Shown piece after piece: positions 1-12,500 of a stretch of 64,000 nucleotides of DNA. Numbering within the stretch: the first letter of the stretch is position 1; every line of letters begins with the position of its first letter. The notes below the pieces were generated by a model. That model was not told the DNA's origin and searched no databases. It was given only the letters and a program-made list of their open reading frames with translations. A program made the position numbers and the translations under genes. The stretch is from Anaeramoeba flamelloides. Taxonomy: Eukaryota > Metamonada > Anaeramoebidae. The DNA lies in the NCBI GenBank assembly GCA_027625915.1, contig JANTQA010000008.1, positions 7,185,501 to 7,249,500 on the forward strand. The letters run 5' to 3'.

Positions 1-1498
1 AGAAAATGTGTGTGTTTTTGTTTTTTTCTGTCTGTTTGTTAATATCAAATAATTGTTTCTATTTATTTGAATAGAATGAATCTAATGTTTTTTTTTTTTT
101 TTTGTTTTTTTTTGTTATTTGAATTTTTGTAATATAGATACTGTGATTTTTTTTTTTTGTATTTGTATTTTTTTCATTGAGATTGATTAAATTTAATTTT
201 TTTTTTTTTTGTTATCTGAATTTTGTCAAACAAAAGAAAATTAATTTAACAATATTCTTTTTGGTGGTAAGCCACTCCTTAAGTCTAGAGGGAATTCATA
301 GTAAGCGACAAAGCCCTTAAATCATTTTTTTTTTATTTATTGTTAATATTAAATGATACATAGATGAAATTTTATCTAAAAAGTACATAAAGAAGATTAA
401 TTAACCTCTAAAAATAGTATTTCTAATTGATTTTTTCAAGATCTTTGGGTTTTTTTTAACAAATAACCAATAAAATATTTCTGGTAATTTGGAATAAAAA
501 TTTACATTTATTGGTTGGAAGATAACAGTATTAAATTGGATTTAAGTTCCCACATAACACAAAATAAATGCAGTCCTTAAATAAAAGTAAAACAAGTTTT
601 ATATATTTCTCATCCTAAAGATTATAGTATTGAAAAAATAATACCTGGCATGAAAATAAGTCCTGCCATCATTATTAATTGTTAATATTGGGAAAATTGA
701 TGTTTAATGGAAAATTTAAAATCAAATCCTTGTTATAAATAACAAAATTTTTTATTGAGCCTCGTATAAACGTACCTAAAGTTCATTGAAGTGAGGTGTC
801 TATGGAATACTCGTTTAATTATTTGATAACCAAAGTAGATCTATCTATTTTGAAAAAAAATAGAGTTTTATGGAGGTTTGCTATGAATTTGGACAATCAA
901 AATTTTTCATTCTTATTTTTTGATTGACTGAATAGTATTTTGAACAAGTGTATATCTAATTAGTCATCGTTCTAATAAGTAGGTGAGTTTAAATTTTCAG
1001 AGTTCGATTCTGAAATAAAAGAAATTATTAATCAATTACAAAACAATTTTGCCAATATTAGCAATTAATAATGATGTCAGGACTTATTTTCATGTATGGT
1101 ATTTTTTTTCACAACTTTACCAAAAAGAATAAACAGATCCCAAAAAACAATTATGATAATTCTCATTTCTTTATGGTTTTGAAGAGTGTGGTGTTTTGTT
1201 CTCAACGACATAACAAATTAAAAAAGGATAGGTGGTAAAAATTTTGGGCTCGATTAAATGTAAATTCGGTTGCTTGAATAGGTCTGTTTAATTAATAAGG
1301 TAATGATCTAATTGTTCAATTAAAATGGTTTGAATGTCCTTAAAGAAATTGGATTTAATTATTGGTAGCCTTTTCAGATCTAAAAATCAAATAGGTGTGG
1401 TTTTTTTCCCTTGTTTTGGTAAGGTTAATGAAAGAAACCAAAAAATAAAATAAAAAAAAAAAAATAAAGTAAAAAACAAATTTTAAAGATTAGCTTAC
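1..1498. other. Non-coding: probable long intron or 3' flank of the Rab3GAP2-like gene
   Basis: AT-rich sequence with many T and A runs. It follows a good 5' splice site (GTAAGC on the minus strand, donor GT at 1498-1497), so it is probably intron of the Rab3GAP2-like gene. I searched the minus strand for the expected next exon, which in the family continues the beta-propeller, and found no convincing open stretch. The next exon is therefore either beyond position 1 or too diverged to see. Confidence 0.5.
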
Positions 1499-1945
1499 AC
1501 TATCATAAATCTTAAAAACTCCTGTTGAAAACCCTAGGATAAAGGTATGAATACAGTTCTTTTTTTTTTTTGATTTGATCCGGAAATTAGGATCAATCTC
1601 AACATCCAAACATTTGTTCATCGTAATTATTCCATCTTCTTTTTGTTCGTTGTTTAATAAAATGTAATTCGTTTCCTTTAAGTCCTTGTCAAACTCTGCG
1701 ATTACTGTCTGGGTTTGCCTTGAAATTACAAGAAAGCCTGCGTTCCTATTCACGGAAATGAGGCACTCATCCCAAGGGAAGGAACCAATGTCCAGCGATA
1801 ATCCCTCAATCTCAAAATCGTCCCAATTTTCCCAATCGTTGTTTGTATTGTCTTCAAAAGGAGATTTGAGATCTTCAATTTCAAAATATTCCCTTAGTTT
1901 TTTTGCATCAATACTTGCAAGCAAATTGGTGGTCGAAGTTAACAT
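1499..1945 (-). CDS. Rab3GAP regulatory subunit (RAB3GAP2-like), N-terminal exon, partial
   Basis: First 149 residues of a protein resembling the N-terminus of the non-catalytic Rab3GAP subunit. That protein pairs with RAB3GAP1 to regulate Rab3 and Rab18 in secretion, ER and autophagy traffic. Three signs support the call. An acidic, Trp-rich segment is followed by WDECLISVNRNAGFLVIS (about residues 58-75), which matches the family pattern of a Trp followed by C-L-S and hydrophobic strands. The exon ends in FILGFSTGVFKIYDS, matching the family block VGFSSGYVRFY. The reading frame then stops four bases after a GTAAGC splice donor, with phase 0 at the junction. The stop at 1490-1492 is therefore read as intronic and the gene continues toward lower coordinates. 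Start is the only in-frame ATG at the 5' end. The family match is from memory of conserved blocks, not a search. Confidence 0.72.
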
Positions 1946-3681
1946 TTGGTTTGTTTTTTGGTTTCGAATTAAGAAAAAAAAGAAAAAAATAATAATTTTT
2001 TACAAGTGAGAAAGTTCACTGTTTTCGTTAAACACTGAACATAGTGCGATGGTGTTATGTAACCAAGTGATTAGAATATTGTTTTTTTGAAAATACATAC
2101 CTGTATCTGAAATTTATATGTGGTAAATTTTCAACTGATTTGTTTTTTTCAATTCTGAAATCTGAGTTTCATTTTGAACTGGTAACACTTCTAAATAATA
2201 AAAACAATGAAAATGTTCGTTCAAAGAAAAAGTGGGTAACAAATAGCCTTGATGGCATGGGAAATTTATGAGTAAATAAAGAAAAGGAAAATGAAGTCGA
2301 AATTTATCCTTTGAATTTATTCGAACATTGTATTTATTATTTGGAAATTAAATAATCATAAATTGGTAAAGTTAATGTAGCAGTGGTTAATTTTACAATA
2401 AAAAAATATGGTGATTGAATGAATTTTCAATTAGTTTGAAATAAATTAATAGAGAAGTTTCTTGGGTATATAAAAGGTATTCAACTGGTGTCAAAATTAT
2501 AATTATCAAGTATTAGTTTTTAATAATCTTACAATGAAAGTATACAAGATTTGAAGGTGAGTTGGTTTTTACAAATAATGTTTCATAATACCCTCAGAAT
2601 TTACTTTATTAAAAAAAAAAAAAATTGATCCGTTTATCTTCTAATTATTAAATGTAAATTTTTAAACAAGCTCCCATGTATATTTTTTATAATTTTTAGC
2701 GGATGAAACCCAAAGATCTCCACAAAACGAATCAAAAACAATATTTTTAGATATTTAATTAAGCTACCATATTGAACTTGGAGATAAATTTTTGATTCTG
2801 ATAATTTGCTTCGAACAGTATAATCTAATAAAACAGTAAGTTTACAAAAGAGAACAATAAAAATCTTGAAAAAAAAAGAATCCCAAAGTTTCTAAAACAA
2901 TGATTGAAAGAATAAAGGATTGGTACAATATACCTTGAAAGGTGTATGAGTACTAAAATAAAGAACTTTTTTATATCTCATTGAAGAATGGGTGTAGCTA
3001 CCTTATTATGGTAAACTTTAAATGTTACAGAAAAAAAAAATCGGTATAAAAATGAATAATTTTTTTTTTATTTCTTCTTCACAGTAACTGAATAGAATTG
3101 TATTTATTTTGTTTCAATAATGATATATAACTCAGAGGCAAGTCTGATTTTCAAAATAGGGTATGTTTTGGGAATCTGTAAATAAAAAATAAATTTTTAT
3201 ACTTAATGTTTCATAGAAAGAGCATTTTCAATATAATTCATTAATCTGATTTAAGAATTTTTATAAAATATCTTTTTATTTTAAACATTTTAATCAATGT
3301 TTTGTCGAAATAAATAATTTTAATGATTTTGGACTTGATTTGACAATATGTGTATTTCTGATAGCGCGGAATAAGTATAAAGGTAATTGTTTGATTGTTT
3401 TTTATTTATTTATTGAAATTTAGATAAAGGTATTATTGCAAATTATTTTATGGTTGGTTTTTTTTTAGTTTGGGGCAAGAAATTGAATTGGGGTTTTTAG
3501 CTTTGTAGAATTTATAATAAAATTATTTTTTTATTTAAATTTTTATTGTGTATTGTTTCAGTGGTTGGTTAAAATTACTTTACTTTTGTTTTTTTAAAAA
3601 TTTGTTTTGGAAATAGATTTATATTTTAAAAACTAATAATCAATATTAAATTAGTTAAATCTGATAATATTTTAAATATTA

Positions 3682-3875
3682 CAGTAAGTTCCACTTATAA
3701 GGCACAAACTTTGAACGAAATTTAAGGTACAAAAAATATCATATTAAGGCACCTTTTTTGGAATTATATTTTTTACAATTTATTTTACTAGAACCTGGAT
3801 TTTGTGCCTTAATTTGAGATTTTTTTCCTGTCTTAAATTCTGTAACAGTTTGTGCCTTAAAAGTGGAACTGGATG
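3682..3875. mobile_element. Family A MITE (Tc1/mariner-like), copy A1
   Basis: 194-bp near-palindrome flanked by TA on both sides. Its arms begin CAGTAAGTTCCACTTATAAG and end with the degraded inverse. Each arm carries the AAGGCACAAA motif typical of the family. It has no coding capacity. The CAGT terminus with a TA target is typical of Tc1/mariner-derived MITEs. This copy is more diverged than A3. Confidence 0.8.
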
Positions 3876-4367
3876 TAATTAATGTAAATTTTCTAAAAAA
3901 TAATATTATATATAATAAATAAATCCATATTATGTGTGAAATTATTCAAATAAAATGTTTTTTTTATTTTCTTTTTATTTCCATTTTTATATTTAAATAA
4001 AAAAATACATTGTAACTTGTTTGGGAAGTGTCTAAATGAAGAAATTGGAAAGGTAAGATAATATGTTTGAATATTGTTTATTTTTGTTTAATTTAATACC
4101 GTTGGGGTTGTTATTTGGTTTTAAATAAGTTATGTTAGTATATTTTTTCTTCTCTTTAGTGATGGTAGATATCATTTTTTGATTCAAATTTTGATGGTAG
4201 TTTCTAAAAAATTTTTTTATTTCCATATGTTAATGACTTTTGAACTCTCATTTTTAATATAATGATATTTTTATTATCGCCTCTTTTAAGTTTACTAATA
4301 CTTTTTATTGGGTTTTTCTATAAAAAAAATAAGTTTTCTTTTCTTAAATAAAATTAATATCAATTTA

Positions 4368-4953
4368 AATAAGCTATTTCGAATAAAGTGGGGCAAATTT
4401 ATTTTAAAATATCTTTTTTAAACAAAATCTTTAATTAGTTATTTAAACATCCAAAATAATTAACAACCATTTATTGATTCTTGGTAATCATATAATTTAT
4501 TTCTTATTATTGTTACACATAAATAAAAAATATTAAAAGTTCTAATTTCAATTTTATCTGATATTTTTTATGGATGAAAATTGGTGTTTGTTATTTTATT
4601 TTTGATCGAAAAAAAATCATGTCCATAACTTGTCTAATCTCAGTAAATTTCCAAATAGAATTGAAAGAATATAACTGCATTTGATTGTTTTAAAAATTAT
4701 TTGTAAACTTTTTTTGTTTTTTTTTATTAAAATTGGTCGTGCATTGTTTTCAGCAAAAAAATTGTTATTTTTTTTTTCATTTTTAGGAAATATTTCAATG
4801 AACATATTTCGAAATAAATATCATATTCAATGATTCAATCGGTATTAATATTAAACTTTATTTGGTATTATCAATTAATGAATATTTTCACTAACAAGGA
4901 TGATTTTTTATCAAATGTAAAAAAAAAATACCCTGCTTTTTTGGAAATATATT
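4368..4953 (-). mobile_element. Family C non-autonomous element, copy C1
   Basis: About 586 bp, homologous in reverse orientation to C2 and C3. Terminal motifs are TATTTCGAATAAAGTGGGGC on the left and a diverged inverse (GCTTTTTTGGAAATA) on the right. Interior blocks are shared with C2, for example the stretch around 4825-4850 that is the inverse of ATACCGATTGAATCA. Its open frames do not resemble a transposase. Confidence 0.72.
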
Positions 4954-5119
4954 ATTTAATATTTTTTTCTGTTTTTGTCGATATTGTGGTTTTCTCTTCT
5001 TATTCTTGTTTTTTTTTTTTAAAAAAAAAAAAAGAGGGAATGGAGTCTTTGATTTGAAATAAAATCCAAAATTTTTGACACAGTTTAAACTGTTAGGAGA
5101 ATAGCAATAATCCAATTTA

Positions 5120-5595
5120 CATTCAATTTGAAAATAATTTTAATTTTACAAACTATTTGATTTATTATCTTTTTTCTGTTTTATTTTCATTTCCTTTTTT
5201 CCAGTTAGTTAATCTCTTTCCTTAGATTTGTAATTGTTTTCGATGATTGATAGAAGGTTAATTTTGATTTTTTTAAAATAGAAAGGTTACAAACAATTTG
5301 GGGATGATATCTTATCATTTGATGGATCAACAATTGTTCCTTGAATTTCAACAAATTTACAAATACATTTTTTGTTCAGGTTAGTTTCATAATTTTGGAC
5401 ACGTCGATTTTTATTTTTTCGTTTTATTTTTTTCTTTCTTCTATTGGGTTAAAATGATTATTAATAAAAAAATTAATATTTTGTGACTTAATAGTGGTTT
5501 TATAAGAGGTTTGGAAAAATAAAATAAATTAAGATTATTTTTTGTTCCAAATTTTGATTTTGGGTATGTCTAAATTTTTCGAGTGTGATTTAGTT
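5120..5595 (+). repeat. Dispersed repeat family B, copy B1
   Basis: Old interspersed repeat, colinear with B2 (13910-14400). Shared landmarks in order are TTTTACAAAC, ATTTTCATTTCC, TTGATAGAAGGTTAATTT, a GATATCTTATC(A/G)TTTGAT block, and near the end a GTATGTCTAAATTTTT block. There is no coding frame and the boundaries are approximate. Class unknown. Confidence 0.55.
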
Positions 5596-8118
5596 GTATT
5601 TGTATTTATAATGGTATTTTCTATCATATCTATATTGAGGAAGGTACTTTATTCTTTTTTGTTTTTTTATTAATTTTTAATGGGTTGTTGTGTGATTCAA
5701 ACGAAAGTGTTTTTTTTTAAATAAAATTTTTACTTTATTTTTATTAATTTAATGATTCGTGTATTATAAAAAAACACAACAGTTTCAGAAAAAAATATAA
5801 ATTTTTACAACAAATTTAAGGATTAATTATCAATATTCAGACCCCAAAATTTGTAAAATATCTTTCTTAAATTTGTGGTGAAATATATATTAGTTGTTAA
5901 AAAATTTAGTTTTTATAAAAAATTAATAATTAACAAATAATTTATTTTAGCCTATTATTTTTCAAATATTGGAAGTATATTTATTTTATAATTAAATTTA
6001 TAAAAAGGTGTGAAATTAATCATACTATGGGTTTTTATGTTCATTTTTATTGTGTTTTTCTTTGAAATTTGAAAAAAATAAAAAAAAAATAGTTACTTTT
6101 GGAGTTTATTAAAATGAATTATTCAATAACAGAATACTATTATTTCGCTTTCTACTTTTAATTATACAATAAAAAGATCAAATTTTTATTCTTTTTTCGA
6201 AAAAAAAAAAACATATTCTCAATAATTAATATAAAAACCAAAGCCCTCAATTCTAAAGATGACAAATTAATAATTTAAGCATCTTTTCAGAATTAAAAAT
6301 ATGAAAACATCCATGATTTACAAAATACAATTTATTGGAAGCTGAATAGAAATTTTGTTCCTTTTATTTTACAACAAATAGAATTTTCGATTTGGGATAA
6401 GAATTAAAAATAATTTTTTAAAATGGTAAATTTTCATTGTGATCATTAGTAAAAAATGTTAACTTTTTTTGTACAATAATGTTTATAATAGTTTTTTTAG
6501 GATTATTTGGGACCTTGTGCATTAATATAATTTATGTCCAAGTGTAATGTGCTTTGATTCTAGAGAAATCTAGTGTGAAATTAATCACTTAAAGTTTGAA
6601 AAAAATTGTTTTCTGGTTTTGGAAAAATGAAAAAAAAAATGTCAAATAATTTTAAATTTTGAAAAATTTTTTAACAAATCATTTAGTCTTATTCACAAGA
6701 ATCATTCTAACAATTAAAATCATTTTTGTTTGAAAAAAAAATGATATTGAATTTAGATGATAAAATTTTAAAATGTCCAATTGTATCCAATAGCATTTTG
6801 TTTTGTACAATCTGAATTTAATTATAGAACAAAAAAAAAAAAAATAATTTCGAAGTTAAATTGGTAAATGGCTTTCAAATTTTTATAGTTATAACTAATA
6901 TTTGTTACAAAATAAATGGAAGAAAAATTTTATTCAACTTTTCTAAAAAAGATTTTTTAAAATATGTAATATTTCAATTTTTTTTATTCCTAAATCGGTT
7001 TAAAATATTAATTTCTCTTTTTAGATTGTGAACTTTGATGATTTGCAATAATTCTTGGAATTTGGTTATTTTGGAAAATTGAATGAAATTATTGGTCTTT
7101 TTATTTAATAATTAACAGTATCCTTCAAAAAAAAATACAATTATTTTTTTCATATATTGAATAAATCAATATTTTTGGTTAACCAAAATAATTATCTCAT
7201 AAAAGATAAAAATTCTTTAAATAAATATTCCTGGTAATAAATACTTGATATTGTATAATAATGATGGAAATGGTAATAAATTTGGTAAAAACTTTTTTCA
7301 ATGTGAGAAATAAAAGGTATTTAATATATTTTCTTTTTCAGAAAAAATCGAAAAAAAAAATTGATCTATATGAAAAAAATTTTTTTTTCTAGATTTCTTC
7401 GTTGTCACAGAATTTTTCGACAGTTGCCATCTCTAAAAAATTTAGAATTAGAGAATATCACAATAAAATATTTGAAAGTTTTGTCCTATTGTTGTAGAGT
7501 ACTGATCCCTTAACAAAGAATGTTTTGAAGATCAACTTATTTTCCAAAGTTTTTTAAATTTAACCAACACAATTTTTTCTTCATCTTTATTAAAAGTTGA
7601 GTTAAAAAAATTCTAAAAGGGGAATAGAACTAAAAGGTAGAGTTCATTTTTTTTCAATTTATCAGTAAAGAAAAGCAAAGACAAGAAGATACATTATTTA
7701 AGATGAAGGGGTATTCTAAACTTGAAAGATTTGAAAAAATAATAACAAACAATAAAAAAAAATTTATTTCAAGATCTTTATTGTGTAGTGAGTCTGTATT
7801 TAGAAAGTAATTGTAAAATTACAAAAGAGATGTTTTGTTAAGAAAAGAAAAGAAAAAAAAAAAAAAAAAGAATAGATAAATAATTGGTAAATTATCAATC
7901 TATTGTAAAAATGACTGTAAAAAATTTGTTAATGGTAATAACATTTAAGCTATTCTATCAAATACACAATATTTCTTTAAGAAATATTGAGAAGAAAAAC
8001 CATTATTACTATTTGACAAATAAATAAACTTTAATAATTGAATAAAGTTATTGTCTAATAACATGTTTGTCTTTAGTAATAATTTGAATTTAAATTTTTT
8101 TTATAATATTATTTTTTT

Positions 8119-8119
<1 letters not shown>

Positions 8120-8156
<37 letters not shown>
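8120..8156. repeat. Poly(T) homopolymer, 37 nt
   Basis: Uninterrupted T run between two G residues, followed by a GGGGGG run at about 8161. It is the longest single-base run in the window. The length is likely to be uncertain in assembly. Confidence 0.95.
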
Positions 8157-8157
<1 letters not shown>

Positions 8158-8381
8158 TTAGGGGGGTGTTGTGTTAACAAATCAAAATAAAAATTATTTT
8201 GATTAAATTAGAATTGAATGTAAACAATTTTGTTTGACTAGTTATAGTCAATTATAGTCTAAAAGAAATGGAAGAAGAAAAAGAAAAAGAACAAGAAAAA
8301 AGAAGAAGAAGAAGAAGAACAAGAAAAAAAAAGAATAAAATTATTAATAACAATAAATTTTTTTTTATCAAAATTTATAAT

Positions 8382-9689
8382 TTAGTCGATCCAATTAGGC
8401 TTTGTAAAGCTATTTTTTTCACACAGCATTCTCTGTAGTCTTCTTCTTTGGCCAAACCATCTTGTGACTTGCAGTTCTGGTATACCTGTTTTTTCAGACA
8501 TCATTTTTCTGGTGTTTTTATCTGGATAGGGTCCTTCTGGCTTATTAAGATGCTTTTTAAACCAACTTTCAAAAAGCTTTTTCCCGTATTCTGATGTTTT
8601 GAGTCTTGACGATCTTGTTGGCTTTTTTCTTTTAATGATTTTGACGCGTTTCCCTTTTTCTGTTGGGATGATGATACTATTGACCTCAAATTCGTCGTTT
8701 TTGTTTTTTTTTTGGCTTTTTTTTTTCCTTCGGTGGCGCAAAATGGAATTCTTTGATGGCTTGGTGGTCGCCTTGGTGCTGTGAGTCGTGGATTTGGTTT
8801 TTTTTGAACTTGGCTTTTCAGTTCTTCGTTTGGATTTTTTTCTTTCTTTCATACTCTTGGTTTTTCTTCGAATCTTTTTGGCCTTAATTATTTGTGGATG
8901 AGAATTCGTTCTTTTAATTTTCGTTTTGCTTTTCGTTTTTGCTTCCTTTTTGCTTTCGTCTTCATTTTCTTCATAGAATCGTTTTCTTTGTGCTTTGGAA
9001 TTTGAATTGTTGGCTGGAGAGAAGGCCGTCTTTTCCTTTGTTAGGGATTGCGATGGCAAATCTGAAATCTCGTTTGCATAATTTAAAAAATCAAATCCAA
9101 TTTCTTGATTTCGGTTAATAAAAGAGACATTCCCCTTGAGGGTACCGATTGTGTTTGTGTTTGTGTTCGTGTTCTTGTTCTTGTCCTTGTCCTTGTTGTT
9201 GCTATTGAAATCCAATTGTGCATTTTCTGTTTCGTATTGCTCCATTTGGAAAGGCTTTGGTGATTCGTTAGAAGGCAAACCAAGATCCACATTTGAGAAG
9301 TTTAGCAGTGGCTCGTTGGTTGGTTGCACCAAGTTAAACATTTGGTTTTGGGTCTCAAAATCTGTCTTTGTTTGCGTTTGAAGATCGTTGTTGAGCCAAA
9401 CAGGTGTCATCTTTTGTTCGGTAAGTGAGCTATAAAACAGTGGCTGTTCGTTGCTGTTGATTTCATAACTGTTCTCGTGCGTTTGAAGCTCGTTCGTTAA
9501 CACATTCTTATTAGCAAAACCCTGGTTGGTGAGTGTGTTTGCCTTATCAAAGCTTGGTAAAAGGATCGTTGTAGATAACTGGTTGTCATTCGAAAAATAG
9601 TTGGTGTACGTATCAAGTTCGTTGTTCTCTTCAAAAAGAGCTAAGTTTGATTCAAAGTTTATAAATGGTTCGCAATTATAAAAGTTCAT
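8382..9689 (-). CDS. TALE-like homeodomain protein, atypical recognition helix
   Basis: Intronless 435-residue frame. The C-terminal homeodomain spans about residues 358-420. Helix 1 (KLFESWFKKHL) is followed by a loop containing PYP, then helix 2 (MMSEKTGIPELQV) and helix 3 (VTRWFGQRRRLQR). The PYP between helices 1 and 2 and the TG-I/L-xxxQV pattern are TALE-class hallmarks. The loop (NKPEGPYP) is about two residues longer than the usual three-residue extension. The recognition helix reads W411-F412-G413-Q414-R415-R416. The nearly invariant Asn at homeodomain position 51 is therefore Gln, and position 50 is Gly. Residues 1-190 are acidic and N/Q/S-rich, suggesting an activation region. Residues 230-355 are K/R/S/T-rich and contain several possible nuclear signals. 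An N/K/D/T tract sits near residues 165-180. The likely role is a nuclear DNA-binding regulator, but the Gln makes specific binding uncertain. The start ATG shares ACTGCA upstream with the SH3 gene. Confidence 0.88.
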   Translation of the reverse strand: MNFYNCEPFINFESNLALFEENNELDTYTNYFSNDNQLSTTILLPSFDKANTLTNQGFANKNVLTNELQTHENSYEINSNEQPLFYSSLTEQKMTPVWLNNDLQTQTKTDFETQNQMFNLVQPTNEPLLNFSNVDLGLPSNESPKPFQMEQYETENAQLDFNSNNKDKDKNKNTNTNTNTIGTLKGNVSFINRNQEIGFDFLNYANEISDLPSQSLTKEKTAFSPANNSNSKAQRKRFYEENEDESKKEAKTKSKTKIKRTNSHPQIIKAKKIRRKTKSMKERKKSKRRTEKPSSKKTKSTTHSTKATTKPSKNSILRHRRKKKSQKKNKNDEFEVNSIIIPTEKGKRVKIIKRKKPTRSSRLKTSEYGKKLFESWFKKHLNKPEGPYPDKNTRKMMSEKTGIPELQVTRWFGQRRRLQRMLCEKNSFTKPNWID

Positions 9690-12159
9690 TGCAGTTTGTC
9701 GTGAAAAATTTTGATAAAAAAAAAATTTAAAAAAGAAGAAGAAAAAATTAATAAAGTTACAGTCTTCAAAAAAAAAAAAAAAAGAAAAAAGAAAATTTTT
9801 TTTAAATAGAGAAAAAAAAAAAAAAAAAAAAAAAGTGTATTAAAAATTTGAAAAATTACAAAAAAAAAATAAAAAAAAAAAATGAAACTCAAACATAATT
9901 TTTGTTGAATAAGAAAAATCTAATGTTGAGTTTTTTCTTGATTCAGTAACACTGTTAACAATTTCGATCTTTTGGTAATTAATTTTTTGGGTGAAAAAAT
10001 GTAAATGGTAAATGTTTAATCAGAAAACACGAATTATGTTTTTTTTTAATTGTTTGATGCTTTTTTTTCCTATTAATTTTTGGTTGAGATCGGAAAAATA
10101 AAAAAGATTGTGTTTTTCAAATTGGTAAATAACTGAAAATTGCACTTTCTTTGGAAACAGATGAGTCAAATAAATACTCTGAAAATAAAAAAAAAAAAAA
10201 GAGAAAATCCGAATAAATTTGTTTGTGTTTTTCCATATTTACTAAAAAGTATTACAAATAAGAACTGTTTTTTTCAGTCTTTGGACTGTTTTGTTGACTT
10301 AAAATTTTGGTTGACAAGTCGAGGTTTTTTGTAACTCCTTTTTTTTTTCGAACAAGTCTTTGTAAGTTGTTTTCCTAAAATTTCCTAATAGTTTTACCAA
10401 TACTTTTTATAATTTTCCTTCAAGAGTGAGAAAAGAGTCTTACTTGACTTGAATTCTGAGATTTTGTAAACTCAGGTTTTTATTCTCGAAAAAATTATTA
10501 TGATTTTTAATGATTTTAATTAATTCGGGTAGAAAAGATGTTGTTTAAAATTAAATACACAATCAGTTGTCCAACATTTTTTTCATTTCTATTTGATTTA
10601 CAAAATTCCCAAACAGGAAAGAGTTCGCAAAAAAAAAAAGATCAAAGTAAGAAAAATATTATTCAGAGTTTAACCTCTTACAGTTTCGTAAAATTAAACC
10701 AATTCCTGAAGCCAGTATTAACTTTTCTAACAAATCAAAAACAAAAAATACACTAAATAAGGATTTGTAGGTTTTTCAATCACTTAGTTTTCAATTTTTA
10801 TCTGACTTCAGTTATTTCAGATCGAGAAAAATAGTTTTTAACTCATTCTGTTTGAACCTATTTTGTTCTTGTTGATTTGAAGACTTTCTCTTTAATAAAG
10901 GTTCTTCAATAAAAAAAAACAACTGTGAAGTGTTTCGGAAGAGGGTGTATAAATCTTGTTGAAAGGCGATCGATTTAAGCAAAAATTCTTCGAAAAAAAG
11001 GTGGAATATTCTATTTTTTTTTCTACAAAATTTTCTATGATGTGAAAAGCCAAACACTTCTTTCAATAACCACCTAACCTTTCATAAATTAAAAAATAAT
11101 CTTGCTTAAGTCAATAGGTTTTATTTTTTTATTTGACGATCAAATTGGAGATCTCAGGAAAACGTGTTGGGTATCTCATAAAAGATAGAAAATATTTTGG
11201 ATCGTTATTTGTGGAGCTTGGAATCTTTATAAATCAATGAAATAAAAGTGGATTTATTCTCAAAAAATTTACATTTTCGGAATTTTTCATTTCCAAAAGG
11301 TTTCACACAACCCTGAAACCAATTTCAGCAACAAACGATTTTTTTCTGATTAATTTGGTAAAAATAACTTTTCAGACATTTATAAACTGTATTTCAAAGT
11401 TATAGAAGTCTACTGAATAAACACCTAACGAAATCAACAACAAACAATAGCAAATCGGGTATTAATTTGTTCAATTTCTCTTAGAAAAAAGAAATTCCTA
11501 ATATAAACAATTAAAAATAAAATTTTTCTCTAAAAAAAGAGTTAATTTTGGAGAATTTTTGAATTTTTAAAAATCATTTCTTTATTTTTTTATTCATAAA
11601 ATTCCAAGAGAAAAAGTGAAAATTCTTCTCTTGGAACCCATGATTTAAGACCCATCAAAGAAACCATGGCCCAAAGTCCGTGATTTATTCATTATTAATT
11701 TATGTGAACAATTAAGAACAAAAATTGATTTAAAAACTAATTCAGTGAGATTTATTTTTTTTACTTGATTGAGAAAAAATAATCTTAGTTTGTCAATTGA
11801 AAGATATCTGACATAATTTGAAAAAATAATAAATATTTTTATATTATTTCTTAATTTTCATATTTTACAATAAAAGGGCAAAAATTTATTTGAATATTTA
11901 TTTAGTTCTCGAGTATATTTTATTAAGACGTATATTAACCACCACAAATAATATTATTTTAAACTTGAAGGTTAACTTATTTAACTTAACATTTTTAATT
12001 GGTAAATAAACATTTTTGATTTTTTTTTTATTTTTTAAAATAATATTATGTTGTAAATTAGACTTCTACAGTTTAACCAATCTGCTTTTAAATACATGAA
12101 AGAAAAAGATAATTTATACAACTTTTTTTTACAATTCTTAGAACGTTAGAAAATTTGAT

Positions 12160-12500
12160 CATTTTACTAGGTATCCAGTTTTCTTTATAAAATTTCTTGA
12201 TTTTATAAATAAATTCAAAACTGGAGAAAAATTAAAAATCGAAATATCATGTTTTATGTAACTGATAAATTCAAATAAATATCTGGAAATTTTTACTTCA
12301 TTTTCCATTTTACAAATTTTTTACAAAAGCTTTGAAGAAATCATTTTATTCTTTTAAATGTGAAAAAACTTTGTAAAATTGATTGTACTTCAAAGGTTCT
12401 TTCCCCTGAGTTGTTTTAAAAGGGGAGGCATAGATTACTAAATGGGAAATTGAATTAAAATTTTTTTTAAATAGATTTGGATTTATCAGTATTTTCGAGA
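12160..12500 (+). repeat. Dispersed repeat family F, copy F1
   Basis: Colinear with 45740-46040. Shared landmarks are GGAAATTTTTACTT, AAAATTG(A/G)TTGT(A/T)CTTCAAA and GGA(A)TTTATCAG. Divergence is high and the limits are approximate. Class unknown. Confidence 0.45.

Larger units (their letters stand above)
1946..8381. other. Intergenic, repeat-bearing, no gene seen
   Basis: About 6.4 kb, strongly A+T rich. It holds family A copy A1, family C copy C1 and family B copy B1 (listed separately), plus a 37-T homopolymer at 8120-8156 followed by a G6 run. Short open frames here have no recognisable domains and lie partly inside the repeats. Promoters for the flanking divergent and convergent genes could not be defined. 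Confidence 0.7.

Noticed and set aside
965-1015. GTTCGATTC, a tRNA B-box-like motif
   Set aside because: No matching A box, acceptor stem or anticodon arm could be folded around it.
1686-2009. 107-codon plus-strand frame over the Rab3GAP2-like exon
   Set aside because: Antisense to the supported exon, with no domain and a lysine run from the flanking A tract.
9136-9381. Plus-strand frame of V/F/L repeats
   Set aside because: Shadow of the N/K/T tract of the homeodomain gene.
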